From contig CAZGNZ010000059.1 in NCBI GenBank assembly GCA_964527215.1, positions 1 through 18,269 on the forward strand: 18,269 bases of DNA, in the 5' to 3' direction. Position numbers and translations under genes: made by a program. Position 1 is the first letter of the stretch. Each line of letters opens with the position of its first letter. Shown piece by piece: positions 1 to 7,627 of this stretch. Below the pieces are notes generated by a model, which was not told where the DNA came from, did no database searches, and worked only from the letters and a program-made list of their open reading frames with translations. Source of the DNA: CAZGNZ01 sp964527215. Its GTDB lineage: Bacteria; Fidelibacterota; Marinisomatia; SCGC-AAA003-L08; JACNLC01.

Positions 1-53
1 CGGAAAATGCGAAGCATTTTACGCATAGATATTCTCATGAAATATTCGGGCTA
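1..53. repeat. Right end of palindromic repeat element, copy A (cut by window start)
   Basis: Bases 33-53 read TCTCATGAAATATTCGGGCT plus A and match the right terminus of the complete copy at 12444-12464 with one mismatch. The identity extends inward through ATAGAT with a one-base indel. Further inside, this copy differs from the complete one: bases 4-20 form a perfect hairpin, AAAATGC-GAA-GCATTTT. Copy A may therefore be a shorter or diverged variant that shares only the end. Its left part lies outside the window. Confidence 0.7.
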
Positions 54-176
54 ATAAATTCACTCTGCGCATAATCACGATTGACACAAATCGGAATCTG
101 TCAGAAACGGTGTGTTTTAAACTGCCTGCCGGATTGGCCAGGTTGATTCAACATTCATATACGACTGAGGAGTATT

Positions 177-1979
177 ATGGTTATTCACTTTATCGACTGG
201 TGTTTTATCGTTGGATTTTTTGGACTTACTCTGGGTATAGGGCTGGCAGTTGCACGGCGGGCAGGCACATCAACGGCTGAATATTTCCTGTCCGGCCGAA
301 ATATGCCCTGGTGGCTGCTCGGGGTATCCATGGTTGCAACCACCTTCTCCTGTGACACGCCCAATCTCGTAACGGACATTGTTCGTCAAAATGGTGTTTC
401 CGGCAACTGGGTCTGGTGGGCATTTCTGCTGACAGGCATGCTGACCGTATTTGTATATGCCAGACTTTGGCGGCGGTCTGCGGTACTGACGGATCTGGAA
501 TTCTACGAACTGCGCTACAGCGGCAGAAGCGCAGCGTTTCTCCGGGGGTTTCGCGCCATTTATCTGGGTGTGTTTTTCAACATTATGATTATGGCCGCCG
601 TATCCCTGGCCCTGATTAAGATCGGGGGAGTGATGCTGGACTGGTCTCCGGCCAGAACGCTCATTACTATTTCTGCAATAACACTGATTTACAGTACTCT
701 TGGAGGATTGCGCGGGGTGCTGATAACGGATTTTTTTCAATTCATTATTGCAATGATCGGCGCAGTCGGGGCAGCTGTGATCGCCCTGAACCTGCCTGAA
801 GTCGGCGGCATACAGGGCTTGATCCGTCACCCGAATGTCGCGGATAAAATCCATTTTTTCCCCCAGTTTTCAAATCATGAAGCCTGGATCACTCTGCTGA
901 TCATTCCCCTGGCAGTTCAGTGGTGGAGTGTATGGTATCCCGGATCTGAACCCGGCGGCGGAGGGTATGTGGCTCAGCGAATGCTGTCCGCCCGGAATGA
1001 ATCCAATGCGATGGGTGCCACCCTGCTGTTCAATGCCGCTCATTATGCCCTGCGGCCATGGCCCTGGATCCTGGTTGCTCTGGCATCGCTGATCGTGTTT
1101 CCGGATCTGGCGTCGCTTCGGTCAGCATTTCCGAATATTGATCCAAATGTGATTCAACATGATCTGGCCTATCCTGCGATGCTCACATTCCTGCCCCCGG
1201 GACTGCTTGGAATCATGCTGGCCTCCCTCATTGCAGCATTCATGTCCACTATATCCACCCATCTGAATTGGGGATCATCCTATTTTGTTAACGATTTCTA
1301 TGCCCGGTTTCTGAAGCCGAATGCAGATCAGTCCCATCTGGTTCTGGTAGGAAGAATGTTCACCGTTGTACTGATGCTGCTCACCGGACTGATGGCACTG
1401 GCTCTGGAAAATGCCCTCCAGGCGTTTAACATCCTGCTGCAGATCGGTGCCGGTACAGGGCTGCTGTTTATTCTTAGGTGGTTCTGGTGGCGTATCAATG
1501 CGTTCAGTGAAATCACGGCAATGGCGGTGTCGTTTCTCATTGCCATCTACTTCCAGATTCTGCGGCCTGCAATGGGGGCGGCGGAAATCCCGTCTCACAT
1601 ACAACTGCTGTCGGGGGTACTCATCACCACCGTCTGCTGGCTGACTGTCACTTATGCCACTCAACCGTCAGACAGAAAGACACTGATCTCATTCTGCAGA
1701 CTGGTCCGACCGGGCGGACCCGGCTGGAAAAAAGTGGAAGGAGATCTGGAGGTCAGCAAACCCGGCGAAAAACCATGGGAAGTGCCAATGGGACTGGTCT
1801 GTATGTTTCTGGGCTGCGTTGCAGTATATGGCGCGTTGCTGGGAGTGGGTTCCCTGATTTATGGACAAACACTTTCGGCCGGTTTGATGATTGCCGTCAG
1901 TGTCATTTCATCCCTGCTGCTTGTCCGCCAGTGGACCAGCTTACTGCGCAACAGCAGTGAAAAGGAGGTGCTGTCATGA
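177..1979 (+). CDS. Sodium:solute symporter family (SSS) transporter, substrate unknown
   Basis: This is a 600-residue, very hydrophobic protein predicted to sit in the inner membrane and import a solute with sodium. The N-terminal signature AEYFLSGRNMPWWLLGVSMV (about residues 35-54) is the hallmark of the SSS family, and further membrane segments run to the C-terminus. A glycine-rich GGGGYVAQRMLSA stretch and the ALRPWPWILVALAS segment in the middle also fit SSS members of about 600 residues. The family carries sugars, amino acids, vitamins and other solutes, and nothing here fixes the substrate. The start has a good ribosome site, GAGGAG at 167-172, four bases before ATG. The stop overlaps the next gene's start by 4 bases (ATGA), so it is likely the first gene of a three-gene operon. 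Confidence 0.9.
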   Translation: MVIHFIDWCFIVGFFGLTLGIGLAVARRAGTSTAEYFLSGRNMPWWLLGVSMVATTFSCDTPNLVTDIVRQNGVSGNWVWWAFLLTGMLTVFVYARLWRRSAVLTDLEFYELRYSGRSAAFLRGFRAIYLGVFFNIMIMAAVSLALIKIGGVMLDWSPARTLITISAITLIYSTLGGLRGVLITDFFQFIIAMIGAVGAAVIALNLPEVGGIQGLIRHPNVADKIHFFPQFSNHEAWITLLIIPLAVQWWSVWYPGSEPGGGGYVAQRMLSARNESNAMGATLLFNAAHYALRPWPWILVALASLIVFPDLASLRSAFPNIDPNVIQHDLAYPAMLTFLPPGLLGIMLASLIAAFMSTISTHLNWGSSYFVNDFYARFLKPNADQSHLVLVGRMFTVVLMLLTGLMALALENALQAFNILLQIGAGTGLLFILRWFWWRINAFSEITAMAVSFLIAIYFQILRPAMGAAEIPSHIQLLSGVLITTVCWLTVTYATQPSDRKTLISFCRLVRPGGPGWKKVEGDLEVSKPGEKPWEVPMGLVCMFLGCVAVYGALLGVGSLIYGQTLSAGLMIAVSVISSLLLVRQWTSLLRNSSEKEVLS

Positions 1980-2749
1980 ATGCCTTTACCAGATATACTT
2001 TGATCCTGCTGTGTATTATGTTTTTCGGCTGCCACAGACACCCGGGGACCGAACCGCTTTCCCCAACGGAGATGGTGTTGATTCCGGCCGGGAGCTATCA
2101 GGTTGGCTTTGGCGATGACTTCAGCTGCAGTCCCGTACATGAAGTTATCGTTGATTCCTTTTATATCGATATATGTGAAGTGACTAACGCACAGTATGCA
2201 GAATTCTGTCGGGATACGGGACGACAACTGCCGGATTTCTGGGGTATCGACAGATTTCACTGCGGACCTGAGTTTCCCGATCATCCTGTGATAGGTGTGA
2301 GTTTTTGGGATGCTTCCGCATTTGCAGAATGGCGCGGCGCCCGTCTGCCGACTGAGGCCGAATGGGAAATTGCCGGCCGGGGCGGCCTGATCGGTTATGA
2401 TTATCCTTCGACTATGACCATTGATACTGCGCTGGCCAACATAACTTTCAAAGGAATCCGACGCGGGTCCCGGCCTGTGGGAAGCTATGCAGCCAACGGT
2501 TACGGCCTGTTTGATATGTGCGGAAATGTCTCGGAATGGGTTCAGGATAACTACCGGTATGGGTATGATGAACAGGTTGCTGTCAATCCTGCCGGACCTG
2601 AGGATGGTGAGTTTAAAGTGTTTCGGGGCGGCGGTTGGCATTCGGGACCGGGCTGCTGCCGAGTGTATTACCGGAATGCCCTGCCCTCCAACTGGTGCGA
2701 TTTCGCAGTCGGCTTTCGCTGTGTGAAAAAAGTCGGGGAATCAAGGTAA
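1976..2749 (+). CDS. FGE-sulfatase (SUMF1-fold) domain lipoprotein, probably not a true formylglycine enzyme
   Basis: This 257-residue protein has a hydrophobic N-terminus ending in FFGC (Cys19), a plausible lipobox, so it is probably an exported lipoprotein. The rest is one FGE/SUMF1-type domain: MVLIPAGSY, FYIDICEVTNAQYAEFC, ARLPTEAEWEIAGRGG (about 120-135), YGLFDMCGNVSEWVQD and a closing FAVGFRCV. True sulfatase-activating FGE enzymes use two cysteines in an RGGS(F/Y)xCxxxxC motif. Here the region is RGGGWHSGPGCC (217-228), so the first cysteine is Ser223 and only the second (Cys228) is kept. A different role within the superfamily, such as binding or scaffolding, is more likely. A strong AAAGGAGG at 1961-1968 precedes the ATG, which overlaps the symporter stop. 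No sulfatase gene is nearby. Confidence 0.85.
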   Translation: MNAFTRYTLILLCIMFFGCHRHPGTEPLSPTEMVLIPAGSYQVGFGDDFSCSPVHEVIVDSFYIDICEVTNAQYAEFCRDTGRQLPDFWGIDRFHCGPEFPDHPVIGVSFWDASAFAEWRGARLPTEAEWEIAGRGGLIGYDYPSTMTIDTALANITFKGIRRGSRPVGSYAANGYGLFDMCGNVSEWVQDNYRYGYDEQVAVNPAGPEDGEFKVFRGGGWHSGPGCCRVYYRNALPSNWCDFAVGFRCVKKVGESR

Positions 2750-5628
2750 TGTCCTTTCGCTGCATTTATCTTGGTTTTTCCGGCCTGATCTGCTCTCTGG
2801 TGATCGCTCAGTTTGACTGGCCGGAGGGGGGATATGTCCTCGGCAGCGGGAATCATGTTCGCTGGTATCGTACTGCTGATACCGGAAATCCCGGTGAGTA
2901 TATCATTGCCTGGTCGGATATGAGAAACGGCGACTATGACGTATATCTGCAGAAAATCAGCAGCAGCGGAGAACTGCTCTGGGGTGAAAATGGAATCCCT
3001 GCCGCGCTGGCGCCGGGTGATCAAAAGGACCCTCAGCTGCTTTCTGATGGGTATGGCGGTGTATATGTGGCCTGGAGAGATTTTGCTGCCCGTCATGACC
3101 GCGCCGATCTGTTTGTTCAGCATGTGAATGATCAGGGGATAGCCGCCTGGGATATCCGGGGGAGAGCACTTACCGAGCTGCCGGGAATCCAGGGCGGACT
3201 GATTCTGAATAATGCTCCGGGAGGCGGAGCAGTTGCCGCCTGGATTGATTCATCACTATGCGGCTCCCGACCAATATATACGACATGGATAACAGATAAC
3301 GGACCTGAAAACGAAGGTGTGGGCACCTATACGGCCTGTGCATCAAGTGTCTGTAATTTGAGCATTATTGCGTTGACGGCGGATGAATCCGTTGTGACCT
3401 GGAGAACCTATGATTTTGATTACAGTCCGGTCCGTTACAAGCTCCATACCCAGAAGGTTAATCTGTCCGGTGAGCTGCTGTGGGCGGATGGTGATGAGGA
3501 AGGTTATATACTCCGGAATACCGAAAACCGCTTGGGTTCGGTCAAAGCTGAGCGGCTCGATGACGACTATTGGGTGATGCTCTGGAAGGAGGATAATCAA
3601 AACTATCTATACCGGCCGAAACTCCAGGTATTGGATTGCGATGCCGCACCTCAGCTCACATACTACGGAATCTTTCTGGATAACACCCCTGATTTAACTG
3701 ATTTCTATGAGGATATCATTATATCTGATGAGAACATCTGGGCCATCTGGGAAAATGATGATGACGAATTGTTTTGCCAGGGATATCGCATGGGGACAGG
3801 ATTGCTCCTGGACCCGGGAAGCGGATTAATCGCCGATAGCCCGGGCGACAAGATGATGCTGAATGCCGCCCCTGACGGAACCGGCGGATTTCTTTTTCAG
3901 TGGCTGACGTCAGATGATCAGTCAGCTCAGGTTCATCATCAGCATCTTGCCGGATCCGGTGAGTTTTCCTTTCCTGTGGATGGTGCATTACTGACTGAAA
4001 TCCCAGATGATTTCTGGGGAGTTACCTCGGTTAATTCCGGGTCGGATGCCGGACTGGTTCTCTGGTTCGAACAGCTGTCTTCCGGGGGGGAGATAAAAGG
4101 AAGCCTTTACAGCCTGAATCCGCCTGAACCCGTCGTTGAGGGGGCGGTGCTGGTGACCAATGAAGTGCGGTATCTTGACAATCCGGTTTTTGTTGCACAA
4201 GATGACGGTCCGAACCTGCTGATTTGGCGGGAAGAACAGGGTTATCCCGAGGAATTACATTACTATGCTGCAAATATCACCGAAGAATTCAATCCCCAGG
4301 GGCCGTATTCCGAACTGCCTGAGCTGGGGGATGAAATCTCTGCGGTTCAGGTTGGTAACTCAATCTTTACCGCATTCTGGTATCCCGATGAATGGGGGAG
4401 CCCTGTCCTTCATTATCAGGTGTTCACATCGGATTTCCAGCCGCTGTTCCCGGAGCCGCAGGCTGTCGGCCAAACCACGGTCGAATATCCCTGGCAGTAT
4501 GATTTTCAGCTGACGTCTGATGAGCAGGATAATGTATATCTGGCCTGGGCTGAATATGACTATGATAGTTTTTTTCCAGTCATTTGGCTGACCAGCTATG
4601 ATTCCTTCGGTAATGAACGCTGGACCAGAAATCTGGTAATGGCGGACGATGATACGTATGACTGTTCCGTCGAACAGATACTGCCTCGGACAGCAGGCGG
4701 CTGCTGGCTTCTGTTCAAAGGCGGTCCCTGGTATTCACAGAGCTTGTTCATTGCATCCTGGACAGACGAAGGTGAGCCGCCGGAATCATGGGCGAATCAG
4801 GTGACGGAGGTCTCATTTGAGGGTATTCAGGTTTACGACGGCGTGGGCGAGATTTGTCCGGATGGAGTATTCATCTGCTGGAAATCCTGGCGCAATGATG
4901 AAGTTGAAATAATTGGGAATCTGGTTACAAATGCCGGGACAGTATACCCCCAGAACCAGGTAAGTCTCTCAAATGAATTTGCCAAAGCCGGTGATGCTGC
5001 CATGGCTTTCAGCAGTGCGGTCGGAGATATTTCAATCTGCTGGAACGAAATGGAAGACAATTATTCAGGGATCTACTGCCGGTCTGTTCAGCCCCTGAAT
5101 TCCGTTCCGGGACCCGTCACAGAAGTGGCCCGGGTGGATGAATGGGATGCCTGGCTGTGTTTCCCTGATGTGGTGCGGTCGGACTACGGCAATACTCTGG
5201 TGGTCTGGCAGCAGAACTGCGATCAGACCGAAGCCGATATCCGGTTCCAGGAGTTTCCGGGGCTGGACCAACCTGCAGTGTACCCCCACGGTGGAATATC
5301 TGTCTGCAGTCAGTCTTACCCTCAGCAGTATCCGCAAATTCGCCGATACTCCTCTCAGCCGTCCCGCTGGTTCATTTATTGGGAAGATCAGCGGTATTCA
5401 GAAAGTATTGGCATACATTCGTATTCACCGGAAATAAACTGCGGCCATGGTGATTTGAACAGCAATGGCACCACCGATATTCTGGATCTCATTATTGGTG
5501 TTGATTTCATATTGAACGGTTCAGAACCTGTTTCCATCCTGCTCTGTGCTCTGGATGCTGACGGCGACGGTTCCGCAGATGTTCAGGATTTGATTCTCAT
5601 TGTCCAGCAAATCCTGGGCGGCATTTAA
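2749..5628 (+). CDS. Large secreted repeat protein with C-terminal dockerin-like domain
   Basis: The protein has 959 residues from the ATG at 2749. That start overlaps the previous stop in a TAATG and has AAGG just upstream. An in-frame ATG at 2635 exists, but using it would bury the obvious signal peptide (residues 1-20, MSFRCIY...SLVIA). The body carries about seven or eight degenerate repeats of the form 'hydrophobic-W-D/E... D-I/V-x-Q...G...W', for example YIIAWSDMRNGDYDVYLQ, GVYVAWRDF and WFIYWEDQRYSES. This suggests a beta-propeller-like extracellular module. Residues 898-959 hold two EF-hand-like dockerin repeats, DLNSNGTTDILDL and DADGDGSADVQDL. No catalytic motif was recognised and the function is unknown. 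Dockerins bind cohesins in cellulosomes, but in this kind of organism they often occur without cohesins and may instead serve anchoring or stability. Confidence 0.85.
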   Translation: MSFRCIYLGFSGLICSLVIAQFDWPEGGYVLGSGNHVRWYRTADTGNPGEYIIAWSDMRNGDYDVYLQKISSSGELLWGENGIPAALAPGDQKDPQLLSDGYGGVYVAWRDFAARHDRADLFVQHVNDQGIAAWDIRGRALTELPGIQGGLILNNAPGGGAVAAWIDSSLCGSRPIYTTWITDNGPENEGVGTYTACASSVCNLSIIALTADESVVTWRTYDFDYSPVRYKLHTQKVNLSGELLWADGDEEGYILRNTENRLGSVKAERLDDDYWVMLWKEDNQNYLYRPKLQVLDCDAAPQLTYYGIFLDNTPDLTDFYEDIIISDENIWAIWENDDDELFCQGYRMGTGLLLDPGSGLIADSPGDKMMLNAAPDGTGGFLFQWLTSDDQSAQVHHQHLAGSGEFSFPVDGALLTEIPDDFWGVTSVNSGSDAGLVLWFEQLSSGGEIKGSLYSLNPPEPVVEGAVLVTNEVRYLDNPVFVAQDDGPNLLIWREEQGYPEELHYYAANITEEFNPQGPYSELPELGDEISAVQVGNSIFTAFWYPDEWGSPVLHYQVFTSDFQPLFPEPQAVGQTTVEYPWQYDFQLTSDEQDNVYLAWAEYDYDSFFPVIWLTSYDSFGNERWTRNLVMADDDTYDCSVEQILPRTAGGCWLLFKGGPWYSQSLFIASWTDEGEPPESWANQVTEVSFEGIQVYDGVGEICPDGVFICWKSWRNDEVEIIGNLVTNAGTVYPQNQVSLSNEFAKAGDAAMAFSSAVGDISICWNEMEDNYSGIYCRSVQPLNSVPGPVTEVARVDEWDAWLCFPDVVRSDYGNTLVVWQQNCDQTEADIRFQEFPGLDQPAVYPHGGISVCSQSYPQQYPQIRRYSSQPSRWFIYWEDQRYSESIGIHSYSPEINCGHGDLNSNGTTDILDLIIGVDFILNGSEPVSILLCALDADGDGSADVQDLILIVQQILGGI

Positions 5629-5717
5629 TTATCCTTCGCCTTTTAGAAAAATCCATTTTTAAAAAACCGTTGCATTTCAGATGAAAATACCGATAATATA
5701 GAAACCAGATAAACGAT

Positions 5718-5750
5718 AGCAGTTTCCTGGTTATGGGCTGCTGTTTTTTT
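5718..5750 (+). terminator. Probable Rho-independent terminator of the upstream operon
   Basis: AGCAGTTT (5718-5725) can pair with GGGCTGCT (5735-5742) as an 8-bp stem that includes three G-U pairs, followed by G and seven T at 5744-5750. It lies about 90 bases after the dockerin-protein stop. The loop also contains CTGGTT, which can pair with AACCAG at 5703-5708, so an alternative fold exists. Confidence 0.55.
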
Positions 5751-5778
5751 GATAGTTGGAAACTGATAACACTAAAAT
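5749..5778 (+). promoter_or_regulatory. Candidate sigma70-type promoter for the tetR-efflux operon
   Basis: TTGATA (5749-5754) and TAAAAT (5773-5778) are separated by 18 bases, close to the consensus -35 and -10 spacing. This would place the transcript start near 5785, just upstream of the tetR ribosome site. A second possible pair, TTGCAT (5670-5675) with GATAAT (5692-5697), lies upstream of the terminator-like hairpin. If that pair were used, the hairpin would sit in the leader. Confidence 0.4.
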
Positions 5779-5784
5779 AGTTTC
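5759..5784. promoter_or_regulatory. Inverted repeat, candidate operator for the adjacent TetR regulator
   Basis: GAAACT (5759-5764) and AGTTTC (5779-5784) form perfect 6-base arms separated by 14 bases, with centres 20 bases (about two helical turns) apart. The dyad covers the promoter spacer, the -10 box and the predicted start point, directly upstream of tetR at 5796. A further half-site, AGTTTCC, lies at 5721-5727. Placement fits autoregulation by a TetR repressor. Binding itself is inferred. Confidence 0.45.
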
Positions 5785-5795
5785 TTTGGAGAAAT

Positions 5796-6467
5796 ATGGA
5801 CGTTCAAGATCCCATTAAAGCTCGAATCCAGATGACAGCACTGCAGCTGTTTCAAAAGTATGGATTTCATAAAGTGTCCGTGGATGAAATCGTTCGGTCA
5901 CTGGGAATCAGCAAAAAAACTCTGTATAAGTACTTTGCCAGCAAAGATGAACTGGTTAAATCCATCATTGAGGTTCACAGCCGTGAAATATATGAAAATA
6001 TGGCTGGAATTGTTGAACACCCGAACATGAGTTTTTTTGAAAAGCTGGAAAATATCATGCACAGCCTTCATTCATTTCATCAGAAAATGAATCCCACTTT
6101 CCTGAAAGACTTGTCCAGATTTATGCCGGAAGTGCATCGAGACATATTGGATAATGCCAAACCACGAATCCAGGAAAACTTTCGGATATTGTTCAAAACG
6201 GGTGTGGAGGAAGGCATATTCAGGTCAGATGTGGATCCGGATGCGCTCCTGATCCTGCAGTCGGTTCTCATGGAAAAACTTTTTGTTCCAGAGGTCCTTG
6301 CCAATCTCTCACAGTCCGCACATGAACTGCATCATATGATTCGTCGAATTATATTTGAAGGCATCCTGACGGAAAAAGGGCGGGCGGAACATGCCGAACG
6401 CATCGAATGCATGCCGAAGCATCATATGCCGCCCAACATGGGTTCTAATTCAGGAGAAAATCAATGA
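5796..6467 (+). CDS. TetR/AcrR family transcriptional regulator
   Basis: This is a 223-residue regulator. Residues 8-55 form a standard TetR N-terminal DNA-binding domain: ARIQMTALQLFQKYGFHKVS, then VDEIVRSLGISKKTLYKYF (helix-turn-helix, about 29-47) and the usual SKDEL. The remaining helical part is the ligand-binding and dimer region typical of the family and is poorly conserved, so the inducer cannot be named. A ribosome site TTTGGAG (5785-5791) precedes the ATG. The stop overlaps the next start (ATGA), so the regulator is the first gene of the efflux operon it probably represses. A palindrome overlapping the promoter is a likely binding site. The last ~25 residues are rich in H, M, N and P. 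Confidence 0.93.
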   Translation: MDVQDPIKARIQMTALQLFQKYGFHKVSVDEIVRSLGISKKTLYKYFASKDELVKSIIEVHSREIYENMAGIVEHPNMSFFEKLENIMHSLHSFHQKMNPTFLKDLSRFMPEVHRDILDNAKPRIQENFRILFKTGVEEGIFRSDVDPDALLILQSVLMEKLFVPEVLANLSQSAHELHHMIRRIIFEGILTEKGRAEHAERIECMPKHHMPPNMGSNSGENQ

Positions 6468-7627
6468 AATCAAAATTCAAACGTTTTCTGATTCCGACCG
6501 CTGTGGTACTGGCTTCATTTATTATCTTTATTGTTATGACGCTGGCACGGCCAAAGCCGCGTCAAATCCCTCATGTTTCAAAAGCGCCAAAGGTGCAGAC
6601 CATTACTCTGGAATCTCAAACTGCCCGATTCAGCCTGACCGGAAGCGGCACGGTCCGGCCCACACAGAATGTCATTCTGATGCCGCGGGTGAGTGGATCC
6701 GTGACCTATCTCGCAGACCATTTTAAATCCGGGATGCCGTTTCGAAAAGGGGATATCCTGCTGATGATTGATTCAACTGATTATGTGCTGCAGGTTGAGT
6801 CGGCACTGGCCAGCCTTGCCCGGAATCAGGTGGCTCTGGATCAGGAAAGAGCGGAAGCTGCGATTGCCCGGCAGGAATGGGAGCTGTACTCATCCTCATC
6901 TCCTTCGGAACAGCCCAGTCCGCTGGTCCTCCGGACACCGCAGCTCCAGATGGCGGAAGCAAATCTGATGGCAGCGCAGGCTCAGCTGGATCTAGCCCGG
7001 CTGAATCTTTCCCGCACCCGTGTCCGTGCACCGTTTAACGGATTGGTGGGTTCCAGGGAAGTGGCGCTGGGACAGCTGGTCAGTGTCGGGAGCCGGCTGG
7101 CGGAAATTTTCAACACCGATGAAGCTGAAATCGACGTTCCAATCCTGCCCGGCGATCTGACATGGCTGCCGCTGCAGCCCGGATCTCCGCCCAGTCAGGA
7201 TATTCCTGTCAGGGTGTCGGCGGAAACGGGCGGCAGTACCTGTTACTGGGACGGTTTTCTGGATCGGATTGAAGGAAATCTTGACCCGCGCAGCCGCACC
7301 GCCACTGCGGTCATCCGTGTGGATCATCCCTACAGCACGAACCATGAAAGCCCGCTGCTCAATGGTTTGTTTGCCGCTGTCCAAATTACCGGAAAACCCG
7401 TTCACAATGTAACCGCGATTCCCAATATTGCGGTCCGTCCTGAATCCCGAATCTGGATGGTCGGGCCTGACCAAAAACTGATTATTGACCAGATTCATGT
7501 ACTTCACACCGATGAGACACACACCTATGTTGAGTCAGACTTGCTTAAGTCTTCCGCCATAGTGACGTCTGCGCTCACCTATGCTGTCAGCGGAATGCCG
7601 GTGGAACTGGCGGGAGAATCCAGATGA
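6464..7627 (+). CDS. RND efflux periplasmic adaptor (membrane fusion protein, HlyD/AcrA family)
   Basis: This 387-residue protein has one N-terminal membrane segment (about 8-28) and then the adaptor domain order. The first lipoyl half is around SGSGTVRPTQNVILMPRVSG-like residues (about 60-75) with FRKGDILLMIDSTDY. An alanine-, leucine- and glutamine-rich coiled-coil hairpin follows (about 115-185), then the second lipoyl half, TRVRAPFNGLVGSREVALGQ (about 185-204), and beta-barrel and membrane-proximal domains. It would link the inner-membrane pump to the outer-membrane channel across the periplasm. No lipobox cysteine is present, so it is probably anchored by the helix. GGAG at 6453-6456 precedes the ATG, which overlaps the tetR stop. 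The stop overlaps the pump start by 4 bases. Confidence 0.93.
   Translation: MKSKFKRFLIPTAVVLASFIIFIVMTLARPKPRQIPHVSKAPKVQTITLESQTARFSLTGSGTVRPTQNVILMPRVSGSVTYLADHFKSGMPFRKGDILLMIDSTDYVLQVESALASLARNQVALDQERAEAAIARQEWELYSSSSPSEQPSPLVLRTPQLQMAEANLMAAQAQLDLARLNLSRTRVRAPFNGLVGSREVALGQLVSVGSRLAEIFNTDEAEIDVPILPGDLTWLPLQPGSPPSQDIPVRVSAETGGSTCYWDGFLDRIEGNLDPRSRTATAVIRVDHPYSTNHESPLLNGLFAAVQITGKPVHNVTAIPNIAVRPESRIWMVGPDQKLIIDQIHVLHTDETHTYVESDLLKSSAIVTSALTYAVSGMPVELAGESR

Noticed and set aside
81..120. TTGACA (81-86) as a -35 box for the symporter operon
   Set aside because: No convincing -10 box at 16-18 bases; the only AT-rich match, TTTTAA at 115, is too far.
270..854. 194-residue minus-strand open frame
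   Set aside because: It is antisense to the symporter gene and has no domain, being rich in Q, P and R as typical of a shadow frame.
1859..2641. 260-residue open frame on the minus strand
   Set aside because: It lies opposite the FGE-fold gene, whose domain motifs and ribosome site are clear. It shows no recognisable domain or start signal.
2635..2748. N-terminal extension of the dockerin repeat protein
   Set aside because: It overlaps the FGE-fold gene and would bury a good signal peptide that starts at 2749.
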